NCBI RefSeq assembly: GCF_023898315.1
Contig: NC_064614.1
Coordinates: 1,054,442,432 to 1,054,506,431 of the forward strand
DNA: 64,000 nt
Reading direction: 5' to 3'
DNA from: Schistocerca nitens
Lineage: Eukaryota; Arthropoda; Insecta; Orthoptera; Acrididae
In this document: positions 42,930 through 57,958 of the stretch, piece after piece
How positions within the stretch are numbered: the first letter of the stretch is position 1
Layout of the letters: the number at the start of each line of letters is the position of its first letter
Position numbers and translations under genes: made by a program
Notes under the pieces: generated by a model
Databases searched by the model: none
What the model was told of the DNA's origin: nothing
The model's input: the letters and a program-made list of their open reading frames with translations, nothing else

Positions 42930-45075
42930 TTGCTAGTCATTGTTTCTTACATCTATACACTCCAACCACACCTATGTTCAATTACCTCTAAGAACTCTTG
43001 GGACTCATTCTCAGTTCCAATCTCTCTTTTACACACTGTACCCGCATTGCCTTTATCAACACATCATCACTCACTCTACTCTTGGATATACTACCTTCAG
43101 TCAGACTTCCCTCTTTTCACAGGGCACCTACGATTAACTCGCAAACAAATATATTAAATCATCCACATTTCTGCTCAACTCAGGTCTCCTCCTACTCTTC
43201 CATACACAGCGTGTCAACTGCACCAATACCCACTCCATCATTTACATTCTTATCTCCAACATGCTACCAACTCACACAAGGGACATCCAAGGACCAAGAA
43301 TTGCCTGGGCAATGGGAATCTCCACCTCATACATTTTAAACTCCATTCTCACAAAATACTCTCTTTTCAGTGTTTTCAGCTCATACACATCACCAACATT
43401 CCAAATATTTTGAGAATAAATCTATAAAACCTTATCAACTAGCCTAATTTTTAGGGGATCAATCTACAGGGGGAACAAAATTTCTTTCATAACAATTGAA
43501 CAAACATCCATTTTTTCTCTTTCTTCCTTTCTATACTCGCTCTAAATTCTCTCATCCTCGCTACCTCATCCAAAGTGAGTTATTATTTGATTGGTCTTCT
43601 ATTCGTACATCTGTCTACCAACTTCAAAGGATATTTTACTCTCTGGGACAATACATATTCACCTCTATGGATAATCATTTCGTCAAGTCACACACACTAC
43701 TATTTCACCGTATCTCTAACTGTCCAAACTCAAATATTGTAGGCAAGCCATACAGGGGCAACATAGTTCACAAACCATTCACCACCAAACTCTTATTTTG
43801 TCAGCAATTAGCCCTCACTTCGTCACACCTCTTCACTACCACACCTCATTCCTAACTTTTTTACATTGTCTCTGGGGTACTGCTTTATTTCCTCATATAA
43901 ACATTAACCACTACACTGACACAACCTTCTTTTATCTTCTCTGCACCATTCTTCAACCTTGTATTATACCACCTTTACAAAATTTAACATCAACTTCCCT
44001 TACTCAGGTTTTTAACTCTACTTCAAACCATACACCATCGGTTACTCCATTCTTTCGAAAACCAGAACATTACTACTTCATTACCTTCATCATTTCTAAT
44101 TGTCACATTACTCCAATTTCATAAACCTCCACATCACGCACATACCAACTACTTCGTACACACTCTCTCATACTTTAGATGTCTCCACTATATCATTTCC
44201 TCTCGTATTCTAAATATTAAGGGACTGTACTTCCTACACCTTTCTACCTCCATAACACATCTCAAAGGGTAAATTCTTTTACACTAAGCCACAACAAACA
44301 AAATAACCAGACACAATATAAACCTTCTTTACAATCTTATCAATAACCAAGGGTCGCTCAAGTCTCTTAATTTACTAGTCTTCACTGTATTTCACTTCAC
44401 AATAGCTAATAACCTCTCCACAATTGGACTCTTTGTAACTTCTACAAATTTTAATACTAACACAATCACACTCCAGAAAGCCACCCTCCATTACCAACAT
44501 CAAGTTTCACCTTCATCATCTACATTTACAATATTTCCTGTTCTCAACATCAGTACAACTCATTTGCCTAATAGGGGTACCAATAAAACTTCTTATCCCG
44601 TCACACATAAATACTTCCTCACTATCATTATTCTCTACCACACAAACTGAAATAACTAATTCTATTGCTTGGGAATGGGCCACGTCCTCACACACACACA
44701 CCTCCATCCTAAAATTTCTCCTCACATCAGGTATCTACATCATTTCGATACACATCGTAAATTAACATAATTTCTATAATGTTGGATTTGAGTGGGAGCC
44801 TCTCGTTCCAAACAACAATCAGCATCTATACCTCAATGGGAAGGGCCATCAATTACTCTTTCTGTACACCTTACATATACTGCAACTTTCACTACAACAA
44901 CAGACTTTCCTTCTCTCTCAGCATCTGCATTAGGGTCTTCGAACACCTTCTACTCTCTTCCTAATAAAAACAGTCACGGGTTTTACTCTCATCACCTGGC
45001 TCATACAAAACTCCAAAATCTCAATAATGCAACTCTCACGATCATATTCTATAACAGGTCTCAAATATTACCAAC
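42930..45075. repeat. Satellite unit 21, 2146 bp
   Basis: Right-hand partner of unit 17 in the four-unit duplication. It carries three length alleles at once: +T at about 43794, the 1-bp shorter cccttactcagg, and one CT fewer. Confidence 0.95.
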
Positions 45076-46420
45076 TTGCTAGTCATTGTTTCTTACATCT
45101 ATACACTCCAACCACACCTATGTTCATTTACCTCTAAGAACTCTTGGGACTTATTCTCAGTTCCAATCTCTCTTTTACACACTGTACCCGCATTGCCTTT
45201 ATCAACACATCATCACTCACTCTACTCTTGGATATACTACCTTCAGTCAGACTTCCCTCTTTTCACAGGGCACCTACGATTAACTCGCAAACAAATATAT
45301 TAAATCATCCACATTTCTGCTCAACTCAGGTCTCCTCCTACTCTTCCATACACAGCGTGTCAACTGCACCAATACCTACTCCATCATTTACATTCTTATC
45401 TCCAACATGCTACCAACTCACACAAGGGACATCCAAGGACCAAGAATTGCCTGGGCAATGGGAATCTCCACCTCATACATTTTAAACTCCATTCTCACAA
45501 AATACTCTCTTTTCAGTGTTTTCAGCTCATACACATCACCAACATTCCAAATATTTTGAGTATACACCTATAAAACCTTATCAACTAGCCTAATTTTTAG
45601 GGGATCAATCTACAGGGGGAACAAAATTTCTTTCATAACAATCGAACAAACATCCATTTTTTCTCTTTTTTCCTTTCTATACTCGCTCTAAATTCTCTCA
45701 TCCTCGCTACCTCATCCAAAGTGAGTTATTATTTGATTGGTCTTCTATTCGTACATCTGTCTACCAACTTCAAAGGATATTTTACTCTCTGGGACAATAC
45801 ATATTCACCTCTATGGATTATCATTTCGTCAAGTCACACACACTACTAATTCACCGTATCACTAACTGTCCAAACTCAAATCTTGTAGGCAAGCCATACA
45901 GGGGCAACATAGTTCACAACCCATTCACCACCAAACTCCATTTTGTCAGCAATTAGCCTTCACTGAATCACACCTCTTCACTACCACACCTCGTTCCTAA
46001 CTTTTTTACATTTTCTCTGGGGTACTGTTTTATTTCCTCATATAAACATTAACCACTACACCGACACAACCTTCTTTTATCTTCTCTGCACCATTCTTCA
46101 ACCTTGTATTATACCACCTTTACAAAATTTAACATCAACTTCACCTCACTCAGGTTTTTAACTCTACTTCAAACCATACACCATCGGTTACTCCATTCTT
46201 TCGAAAACCAGAACATCACTACTTCATTACCTTCATCATTTCTAATTGTCACATTACTCCAATTTCATAAACCTCCACATCACGCACATACCAACTACTT
46301 CGTACACACTCTCTCATACTATAGATGTCTCCACTATATCATTTCCACTCGTATTCTAAATATTAAGGGACTGTACTTTCTACACCTTTCTACCTCCATA
46401 ACACATCTCAAAGGGTAAAT
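43470..46420. repeat. Right copy of four-unit-spaced duplication (about 8.6 kb)
   Basis: Partner of 34.85-37.80 kb. It adds the extra T at about 43794 that is absent from the left copy. Confidence 0.8.
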
Positions 46421-47223
46421 TCTTTTACACTAAGCCACAACAAACAAAATAACCAGACACAATATAAACCTTCTTTACAATCTTATCAATAACCAAGGGT
46501 CGCTCAAGTCTCTCTTTATTTACTAGTCTTCACTGTATTTCACTTCACAATAGCTAATAACCACTCCACAATTGGACTCTTTATATCTTCTACAAATTTT
46601 AATACTAACACAATCACACTCCAGAAAGCCACTCTCCATTACCAACATCAAGTTTCACCTTCATCATCTACATTTTCAATATTTCCTGTTCTCAACATCA
46701 GTACAACTCATTTGCCTAATAGGGGTACCAATAAAACTTCTTATCCCGTCACACATAAATACTTCCTCACTATCATTATTCTCTACCTCACAAACTGAAA
46801 TAACTAATTCTATTGCTTGGGAATGGGCCACGTCCTCACACACACACACCTCCATCCTAAAATTTCACCTCACATCAGATATCTACATCATTTCGATACA
46901 CATCGTAAATTAACATAATTTCTATAATGTTGGATTTGAGTGGGAGCCTCTCGTTCCAAACAACAATCAGCATCTATACCTCAATGGGAAGGGCCATCAA
47001 TTACTCTTTCTGTACACCTTACATATACTGCAACTTTCACTACAACAACAGACTTTCCTTCTCTCTCAGCATCTGCATTAGGGTCTTCGAACACCTTCTA
47101 CTCTCTTCCTAATAAAAACAGTCACGGGTTTTACTCTCATCACCTGGCTCATACAAAACTCCAAAATCTCAATAGTGCAACTCTCACGGTCATATTTTAT
47201 AACAGGTCTCAAACATTACCAAC
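45076..47223. repeat. Satellite unit 22, 2148 bp
   Basis: Matches unit 18 (tttccactcg, gtactttctac) but lacks its 30-bp duplication. Private gagtatacacc at about 45559 and actatagatg at about 46320. Confidence 0.95.
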
Positions 47224-49370
47224 TTGCTAGTCATTGTTTCTTACATCTATACACTCCAACCACACCTATGTTCATTTACCTCTAAGAACTCTTGGGACTC
47301 ATTCTCAGTTCCAATCTCTCTTTTACACACTGTACCCGCATTGCCTTTATCAACACATCATCACTCACTCTACTCTTGGATATACTACCTTCAGTCAGAC
47401 TTCCCTCTTTTCACAGGGCACCTACGATTAACTCGCAAACAAATATATTAAATCATCCACATTTCTGCTCAACTCAGGTCTCCTCCTACTCTTCCATACA
47501 CAGCGTGTCAACTGCACCAATACCTACTCCATCATTTACATTCTTATCTCCAACATGCTACCAACTCACACAAGGGACATCCAAGGACCAAGAATTGCCT
47601 GGGCAATGGGAATCTCCACCTCATACATTTTAAACTCCATTCTCACAAAATACTCTCTTTTCAGTGTTTTCAGCTCATACACATCACCAACATTCCAAAT
47701 ATTTTGAGAATAAACCTATAAAACCTTATCAACTAGCCTAATTTTTAGGGGATCAATCTACAGGGGGAACAAAATTTCTTTCATAACAATCGAACAAACA
47801 TCCATTTTTTCTCTTTTTTCCTTTCTATACTCGCTCTAAATTCTCTCATCCTCGCTACCTCATCCAAAGTGAGTTATTATTTGATTGGTCTTCTATTCGT
47901 ACATCTGTCTACCAACTTCAAAGGATATTTTACTCTCTGGGACAATACATATTCACCTCTATGGATTATCATTTCGTCAAGTCACACACACTACTAATTC
48001 ACCGTATCTCTAACTGTCCAAACTCAAATATTGTAGGCAAGCCATACAGGGGCAACATAGTTCACAAACCATTCACCACCAAACTCTTATTTTGTCAGCA
48101 ATTAGCCTTCACTGAATCACACCTCTTCACTACCACACCTCGTTCCTAACTTTTTTACATTTTCTCTGGGGTACTGTTTTATTTCCTCATATAAACATTA
48201 ACCACTACATTGACACAACCTTCTTTTATCTTCTCTGCACCATTCTTCAACCTTGTATTATACCACCTTTACAAAATTTAACATCAACTTCACCTCACTC
48301 ACGTTTTTAACTCTACTTCAAACCATACACCATCGGTTACTCCATTCTTTCGAAAACCAGAACATCACTACTTCATTACCTTCATCATTTCTAATTGTCA
48401 CATTACTCCAATTTCATAAACCTCCACATCACGCACATACCAACTACTTCGTACACACTCTCTCATACTTTAGATGTCTCCACTATATCATTTCCTCTCG
48501 TATTCTAAATATTAAGGGACTGTACTTCCTACACCTTTCTACCTCCATAACACATCTCAAAGGGTAAATTCTTTTACACTAAGCCACAACAAACAAAATA
48601 ACCAGACACAATATAAACCTTCTTTACAATCTTATCAATAACCAAGGGTCGCTCAAGTCTCTTTATTTACTAGTTTTCACTGTATTTCACTTCACAATAG
48701 CTAATAACCTCTCCACAATTGGACTCTTTGTAACTTCTACAAATTTTAATACTAACACAATCACACTGCAGAAAGCCACTCTCCATTACCAACATCAAGT
48801 TTCACCTTCATCATCTACATTTTCAATAGTTCCTGTTCTCAACATCAGTACAACTCATTTGCCTAATAGGGGTACCAATAAAACTTCTTATCCCGTCACA
48901 CATAAATACTTCCTCACTATCATTATTCTCTACCACACAAACTGAAATAACTAATTCTATTGCTTGGGAATGGGCCACGTCCTCACACACACACATCTCC
49001 ATCCTAAAATTTCACCTCACATCAGGTATCTACATCATTTTGATACACATCGTAAATTAACATAATTTCTATAATGTTGGATTTGAGTGGGAGCCTCTCG
49101 TTCCAAACAACAATCAGCATCTATACCTCAATGGGAAGGGCCATCAATTACTCTTTCTGTACACCTTACATATACTGCAACTTTCACTACAACAACAGAC
49201 TTTCCTTCTCTCTCAGCATCTGCATTAGGGTCTTCGAACACCTTCTACTCTCTTCCTAATAAAAACAGTCACGGGTTTTACTCTCATCACCTGGCTCATA
49301 CAAAACTCCAAAATCTCAATAATGCAACTCTCACGATCATATTCTACAACAGGTCTCAAATATTACCAAC
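47224..49370. repeat. Satellite unit 23, 2147 bp
   Basis: Gains one T at about 48089 and lacks one CT. It has ctacattgacac at about 48206, shared with unit 24, and private cactgcag at about 48765. Confidence 0.95.
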
Positions 49371-51515
49371 TTGCTAGTCATTGTTTCTTACATCTATACA
49401 CTCCAACCACACCTATGTTCATTTACCTCTAAGAACTCTTGGGACTCATTCTCAGTTCCAATCTCTCTTTTACACACTGTACCCGCATTGCCTTTATCAA
49501 CACATCATCACTCACTCTACTCTTGGATATACTACCTTCAGTCAGACTCCCCTCTTTTCACAGGGCACCTACGGGAACTCGCAAACAAATATATTAAATC
49601 ATCCACATTTCTGCTCAACTCAGGTCTCCTCCTACTCTTCCATACACAGCGTGTCAACTGCACCAATACCTAATCCATCATTTACATTCTTATCTCCAAC
49701 ATGCTACCAACTCACACAAGGGACATCCAAGGACCAAGAATTGCCTGGGCAATGGGAATCTCCACCTCATACATTTTAAACTCCATTCTCACAAAATACT
49801 CTCTTTTCAGTGTTTTCAGCTCATACACATCACCAACATTCCAAATATTTTGAGAATAAACCTATAAAACCTTATCAACTAGCCTAATTTTTAGGGGATC
49901 AATCTACAGGGGGAACAAAATTTCTTTCATAACAATCGAACAAACATCCATTTTTTCTCTTTTTTCCTTTCTATACTCGCTCTAAATTCTCTCATCCTCG
50001 CTACCTCATCCAAAGTGAGTTATTATTTGATTGGTCTTCTATTCGTACATCTGTCTACCAACTTCAAAGGATATTTTACTCTCTGGGACAATATATATTC
50101 ACCTCTATGGATTATCATTTCGTCAAGTCACACACACTACTAATTCACCGTATCTCTAACTGTCCAAACTCAAATATTGTAGGCAAGCCATACAGGGGCA
50201 ACATAGTTCACAAACCATTCACCACCAAACTCTATTTTGTCAGCAATTAGCCTTCACTGAATCACACCTCTTCACTACCACACCTCGTTCCTAACTTTTT
50301 TACATTTTCTCTGGGGTACTGTTTTATTTCCTCATATAAACATTAACCACTACATTGACACAACCTTCTTTTATCTTCTCTGCACCATTCTTCAACCTTG
50401 TATTATACCACCTTTACAAAATTTAACATCAACTTCACCTCACTCACGTTTTTAACTCTACTTCAAACCATACACCATCGGTTACTCCATTCTTTCGAAA
50501 ACCAGAACATTACTACTTCATTACCTTCATCATTTCTAATTGTCACATTACTCCAATTTCATAAACCTCCACATCACGCACATACCAACTACTTCGTACA
50601 CACTCTCTCATACTTTAGATGTCTCCACTATATCATTTCCTCTCGTATTCTAAATATTAAGGGACTGTACTTCCTACACCTTTCTACCTCCATAACACAT
50701 CTCAAAGGGTAAATTCTTTTACACTAAGCCACAACAAACAAAATAACCAGACACAATATAAACCTTCTTTACAATCTTATCAATAACCAAGGGTCGCTCA
50801 AGTCTCTTTATTTACTAGTCTTCACTGTATTTCACTTCACAATAGCTAATAACCTCTCCACAATTGGACTCTTTATATCTTCTACAATTTTTAATACTAA
50901 CACAATCACACTCCAGAAAGCCACTCTCCATTACCAACATCAAGTTTCACCTTCATCATCTACATTTTCAATATTTCCTGTTCTCAACATCAGTACAACT
51001 TATTTGCCTAATAGGGGTACCAATAAAACTTCTTATCCCGTCACACATAAATACTTCCTCACTATCATTATTCTCTACCACACAAACTGAAATAACTAAT
51101 TCTATTGCTTGGGAATGGGCCATGTCCTCACACACACACACCTCCATCCTAAAATTTCACCTCACATCAGATATCTACATCATTTCGATACACATCGTAA
51201 ATTAACATAATTTCTATAATGTTGGATTTGAGTGGGAGCCTCTCGTTCCAAACAACAATCAGCATCTATACCTCAATGGGAAGGGCCATCAATTACTCTT
51301 TCTGTACACCTTACATATACTGCAACTTTCACTACAACAACAGACTTTCCTTCTCTCTCAGCATCTGCATTAGGGTCTTCGAACACCTTCTACTCTCTTC
51401 CTAATAAAAACAGTCACGGGTTTTACTCTCATCACCTGGCTCATACAAAACTCCAAAATCTCAATAATGCAACTCTCACGGTCATATTTTATAACAGGTC
51501 TCAAACATTACCAAC
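49371..51515. repeat. Satellite unit 24, 2145 bp, recombinant of the two dimer types
   Basis: A private ctacgggaac at about 49571 (for ctacgattaac) costs 1 bp and fuses reading frames into a 132-codon frame. It has the short CT allele in its middle but the other dimer type's tail (tcacggtcat) at its end, so the alternation slips here. Confidence 0.94.
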
Positions 51516-53663
51516 TTGCTAGTCATTGTTTCTTACATCTATACACTCCAACCACACCTATGTTCATTTACCTCTAAGAACTCTTGGGACTCATTCTCAG
51601 TTCCAATCTCTCTTTTACACACTGTACCCGCATTGCCTTTATCAACACATCATCACTCACTCTACTCTTGGATATACTACCTTCAGTCAGACTTCCCTCT
51701 TTTCACAGGGCACCTACAATTAACTCGCAAACAAATATATTAAATCATCCACATTTCTGCTCAACTCAGGTCTCCTCCTACTCTTCCATACACAGCGTGT
51801 CAACTGCACCAATACCTACTCCATCATTTACATTCTTATCTCCAACATGCTACCTACTCACACAAGGGACATCCTAAGACCAAGAATTGCCTGGGCAATG
51901 GGAATCTCCACCTCATACATTTTAAACTCCATTCTCACAAAATACTCTCTTTTCAGTGTTTTCAGCTCATACACATCACCAACATTCCAAATATTTTGAG
52001 AATAAATCTATAAAACCTTATCAACTAGCCTAATTTTTAGGGGATCAATCTACAGGGGGAACAAAATTTCTTTCATAACAATTGAACAAACATCCATTTT
52101 TTCTCTTTTTTCCTTTCTATACTCGCTCTAAATTCTCTCATCCTCGCTACCTCATCGAAAGTGAGTTATTATTTGATTGGTCTTCTATTCGTACATCTGT
52201 CTACCAACTTCAAAGGATATTTTACTCTCTGGGACAATACATATTCACCTCTATGGATAATCATTTCGTCAAGTCACACACACTACTAATTCACCGTATC
52301 TCTAACTGTCCAAACTCAAATATTGTAGGCAAGCCATACAGGGGCAACATAGTTCACAAACCATTCACCACCAAACTCTATTTTGTCAGCAATTCGCCTT
52401 CACTGAATCACACCTCTTCACTACCACACCTCGTTCCTAACTTTTTTACATTTTCTCTGGGGTACTGGTTTATTTCCTCATATAAACATTAACCACTACA
52501 CTGACACAACCTTCTTTTATCTTCTCTGCACCATTCTTCAACCTTGTATTATACCACCTTTACAAAATTTAACATCAACTTCACCTCACTCACGTTTTTA
52601 ACTCTACTTCAAACCATACACCATCGGTTACTCCATTCTTTCGAAAACCAGAACATCACTACTTCATTACCTTCATCATTTCTAATTGTCACATTACTCC
52701 AATTTCAGAAACCTCCACATCACGCACATACCAACTACTTCGTACACACTCTCTCATACTTTAGATGTCTCCACTATATCATTTCCTCTCGTATTCTAAA
52801 TATTAAGGGACTGTACTTCCTACACCTTTCTACCTCCATAACACATCTCAAAGGGTAAATTCTTTTACACTAAGCCACAACAAACAAAATAACCAGACAC
52901 AATATAAACCTTCTTTACAATCTTATCAATAACCAAGGGTCGCTCAAGTCTCTCTTTATTTACTAGTCTTCACTGTATTTCACTTCACAATAGCTAATAA
53001 CCTCTCCACAATTGGACTCTTTATATCTTCTACAAATTTTAATACTAACACAATCACACTCCAGAAAGCCACCCTCCATTACCAACATCAAGTTTCACCT
53101 TCATCATCTACATTTTCAATATTTCCTGTTCTCAACATCAGTACAACTCATTTGCCTAATAGGGGTACCAATAAAACTTCTTATCCCGTCACACATAAAT
53201 ACTTCCTCACTATCATTATTCTCTACCTCACAAACTGAAATAACTAATTCTATTGCTTGGGAATGGGCCACGTCCTCACACACACACACCTCCATCCTAA
53301 AATTTCACCTCACATCAGATATCTACATCATTTCGATACACATCGTAAATTAACATAATTTCTATAATGTTGGATTTGAGTGGGAGCCTCTCGTTCCAAA
53401 CAACAATCAGCATCTATACCTCAATGGGAAGGGCCATCAATTACACTTTCTGTACACCTTACATATACTGCAACTTTCACTACAACAACAGACTTTCCTT
53501 CTCTCTCAGCATCTGCATTAGGGTCTTCGAACACCTTCTACTCTCTTCCTAATAAAAACAGTCACGGGTTTTACTCTCATCACCTGGCTCATACAAAACT
53601 CCAAAATCTCAATAATGCAACTCTCACGGTCATATTTTATAACAGGTCTCAAACATTACCAAC
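51516..53663. repeat. Satellite unit 25, 2148 bp
   Basis: Full-length unit. ttcagaaacc at about 52706 links it to units 16 and 17. Private ctacaattaac (51719), catcgaaag (about 52156) and aattcgcc (about 52393). From about 52.9 kb it enters the right copy of the 15,029-bp-spaced duplication. Confidence 0.95.
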
Positions 53664-55810
53664 TTGCTAGTCATTGTTTCTTACATCTATACACTCCAAC
53701 CACACCTATGTTCATTTACCTCTAAGAACTCTTGGGACTCATTCTCAGTTCCAATCTCTCTTTTACACACTGTACCCGCATTGCCTTTATCAACACATCA
53801 TCACTCACTCTACTCTTGGATATACTACCTTCAGTCAGACTTCCCTCTTTTCACAGGGCACCTACGATTAACTCGCAAACAAATATATTAAATCATCCAC
53901 ATTTCTGCTCAACTCAGGTCTCCTCCTACTCTTCCATACACAGCGTGTCAACTGCACCAATACCTACTCCATCATTTACATTCTTATCTCCAACATGCTA
54001 CCAACTCACACAAGGGACATCCAAGGACCAAGAATTGCCTGGGCAATGGGAATCTCCACCTCATACATTTTAAACTCCATTCTCACAAAATACTCTCTTT
54101 TCAGTGTTTTCAGCTCATACACATCACCAACATTCCAAATATTTTGAGAATAAATCTATAAAACCTTATCAACTAGCCTAATTTTTAGGGGATCAATCTA
54201 CAGGGGGAACAAAATTTCTTTCATAACAATCGAACAAACATCCATTTTTTCTCTTTTTTCCTTTCTATACTCGCTCTAAATTCTCTCATCCTCGCTACCT
54301 CATCCAAAGTGAGTTATTATTTGATTGGTCTTCTATTCGTACATCTGTCTACCAACTTCAAAGGATATTTTACTCTCTGGGACAATACATATTCACCTCT
54401 ATGGATTATCATTTTGTCAAGTCACACACACTACTAAATCACCGTATCACTAACTGTCCAAACTCACATATTGTAGGCAAGCCATACAGGGGCAACATAG
54501 TTCACAAACCATTCACCACCAAACTCTTATTTTGTCAGCAATTAGCCTTCACTGAATCACACCTCTTCACTACCACACCTCGTTCCTAACTTTTTTACAT
54601 TTTCTCTGGGGTACTGGTTTATTTCCTCATATAAACATTAACCACTACACCGACACAACCTTCTTTTATCTTCTCTGCACCATTCTTCAACCTTGTATTA
54701 TACCACCTTTACAAAATTTAACATCAACTTCACCTCACTCACGTTTTTAACTCTACTTCAAACCATACACCATCGGTTACTCCATTCTTTCGAAAACCAG
54801 AACATCACTACTTCATTACCTTCATCATTTCTAATTGTCACATTACTCCAATTTCATAAACCTCCACATCACGCACATACCAACTACTTCGTACACACTC
54901 TCTCATACTTTAGATGTCTCCACTATATCATTTCCTCTCGTATTCTAAATATTAAGGGACTGTACTTCCTACACCTTTCTACCTCCATAACACATCTCAA
55001 AGGGTAAATTCTTTTACACTAAGCCACAACAAACAAAATAACCAGACACAATATAAACCTTCTTTACAATCTTATCAATAACCAAGGGTCGCTCAAGTCT
55101 CTTTATTTACTAGTCTTCACTGTATTTCACTTCACAATAGCTAATAACCTCTCCACAATTGGACTCTTTGTAACTTCTACAAATTTTAATACTAACACAA
55201 TCACACTCCAGAAAGCCACCCTCCATTACCAACATCAAGTTTCACCTTCATCATCTACATTTTCAATATTTCCTGTTCTCAACATCAGTACAACTCATTT
55301 GCCTAATAGGGGTACCAATAAAACTTCTTATCCCGTCACACATAAATACTTCCTCACTATCATTATTCTCTACCACACAAACTGAAATAACTAATTCTAT
55401 TGCTTGGGAATGGGCCACGTCCTCACACACACACACCTCCATCCTAAAATTTCTCCTCACATCAGGTATCTACATCATTTCGATACACATCGTAAATTAA
55501 CATAATTTCTATAATGTTGGATGTGAGTGGGAGCCTCTCGTTCCAAACAACAATCAGCATCTATACCTCAATGGGAAGGGCCATCAATTACTCTTTCTGT
55601 ACACCTTACATATACTGCAACTTTCACTACAACAACAGACTTTCCTTCTCTCTCAGCATCTGCATTAGGGTCTTCGAACACCTTCTACTCTCTTCCTAAT
55701 AAAAACAGTCACGGGTTTTACTCTCATCACCTGGCTCATACAAAACTCCAAAATCTCAATAATGCAACTCTCACGATCATATTCTATAACAGGTCTCAAA
55801 TATTACCAAC
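53664..55810. repeat. Satellite unit 26, 2147 bp
   Basis: Near-identical to unit 19, including the extra T at about 54529 and the missing CT. Confidence 0.96.
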
Positions 55811-57958
55811 TTGCTAGTCATTGTTTCTTACATCTGTACACTCCAACCACACCTATGTTCATTTACCTCTAAGAACTCTTGGGACTCATTCTCAGTTCCA
55901 ATCTCTCTTTTACACACTGTACCCGCATTGCCTTTATCAACACATCATCACTCACTCTACTCTTGGATATACTACCTTCAGTCAGACTTCCCTCTTTTCA
56001 CAGGGCACCTACGATTAACTCGCAAACAAATATATTAAATCATCCACATTTCTGCTCAACTCAGGTCTCCTCCTACTCTTCCATACACAGCGTGTCAACT
56101 GCACCAATACCTACTCCATCATTTACATTCTTATCTCCAACATGCTACCAACTCACACAAGGGACATCCAAGGACCAAGAATTGCCTGGGCAATGGGAAT
56201 CTCCACCTCATACATTTTAAACTCCATTCTCACAAAATACTCTCTTTTCAGTGTTTTCAGCTCATACACATCACCAACATTCCAAATATTTTGAGAATAA
56301 ACCTATAAAACCTTATCAACTAGCCTAATTTTTAGGGGATCAATCTACAGGGGGAACAAAATTTCTTTCATAACAATCGAACAAACATCCATTTTTTCTC
56401 TTTTTTCCTTTCTATACTCGCTCTAAATTCTCTCATCCTCGCTACCTCATCCAAAGTGAGTTATTATTTGATTGGTCTTCTATTCGTACATCTGTCTACC
56501 AACTTCAAAGGATATTTTACTCTCTGGGACAATACATATTCACCTCTATGGATTATCATTTCGTCAAGTCACACACACTACTAATTCACCGTATCACTAA
56601 CTGTCCAAACTCAAATCTTGTAGGCAAGCCATACAGGGGCAACATAGTTCACAACCCATTCACCACCAAACTCTATTTTGTCAGCAATTAGCCTTCACTG
56701 AATCACACCTCTTCACTACCACACCTCGTTCCTAACTTTTTTACATTTTCTCTGGGGTACTGGTTTATTTCCTCATATAAACATTAACCACTACACCGAC
56801 ACAACCTTCTTTTATCTTCTCTGCACCATTCTTCAACCTTGTATTATACCACCTTTACAAAATTTAACATCAACTTCACCTCACTCACGTTTTTAACTCT
56901 ACTTCAAACCATACACCATCGGTTACTCCATTCTTTCGAAAACCAGAACATCACTACTTCATTACCTTCATCATTTCTAATTGTCACATTACTCCAATTT
57001 CATAAACCTCCACATCACGCACATACCAACTACTTCGTACACACTCTCTCATACTTTAGATGTCTCCACTATATCATTTCCTCTCGTATTCTAAATATTA
57101 AGGGACTGTACTTCCTACACCTTTCTACCTCCATAACACATCTCAAAGGGTAAATTCTTTTACACTAAGCCACAACAAACAAAATAACCAGACACAATAT
57201 AAACCTTCTTTACAATCTTATCAATAACCAAGGGTCGCTCAAGTCTCTCTTTATTTACTAGTCTTCACTGTATTTCACTTCACAATAGCTAATAACCTCT
57301 CCACAACTGGACTCTTTATATCTTCTACAAATTTTAATACTAACACAATCACACTCCAGAAAGCCACTCTCCATTACCAACATCAAGTTTCACCTTCATC
57401 ATCTACATTTTCAATATTTCCTGTTCTCAACATCAGTACAACTCATTTGCCTAATAGGGGTACCAATAAAACTTCTTATCCTGTCACACATAAATACTTC
57501 CTCACTATCATTATTCTCTACCACACAAACTGAAATAACTAATTCTATTGCTTGGGAATGGGCCACGTCCTCACACACACACACCTCCATCCTAAAATTT
57601 CACCTCACATCAGATATCTACATCATTTCGATACACATCATAAATTAACATAATTTCTATAATGTTGGATTTGAGTGGGAGCCTCTCGTTCCAAACAACA
57701 ATCAGCATCTATACCTCAATGGGAAGGGCCATCAATTACACTTTCTGTACACCTTACATATACTGCAACTTTCACTACAACAACATACTTTCCTTCTCTC
57801 TCAGCATCTGCATTAGGGTCTTCGAACACCTTCTACTCTCTTCCTAATAAAAACAGTCACGGGTTTTACTCTCATCACCTGGCTCATACAAAACTCCAAA
57901 ATCTCAGTAATGCAACTCTCACGGTCATATTTTATAACAGGTCTCAAACATTACCAAC
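55811..57958. repeat. Satellite unit 27, 2148 bp
   Basis: Near-identical to unit 20, sharing acatctgtac, cctgtcacac, acatcataaa and aacatacttt. Confidence 0.96.

Larger units (their letters stand above)
37900..43100. repeat. Left copy of about 5.1-kb duplication spaced 15,029 bp
   Basis: About seven single-base differences were seen against 52.93-58.13 kb. Shared rare alleles include gccaccctcc, gatgtgagtg, acatctgtac, cctgtcacac, acatcataaa and aacatacttt. The left edge lies between 37.76 and 38.04 kb, the right edge between 43.09 and 43.21 kb. Confidence 0.9.
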
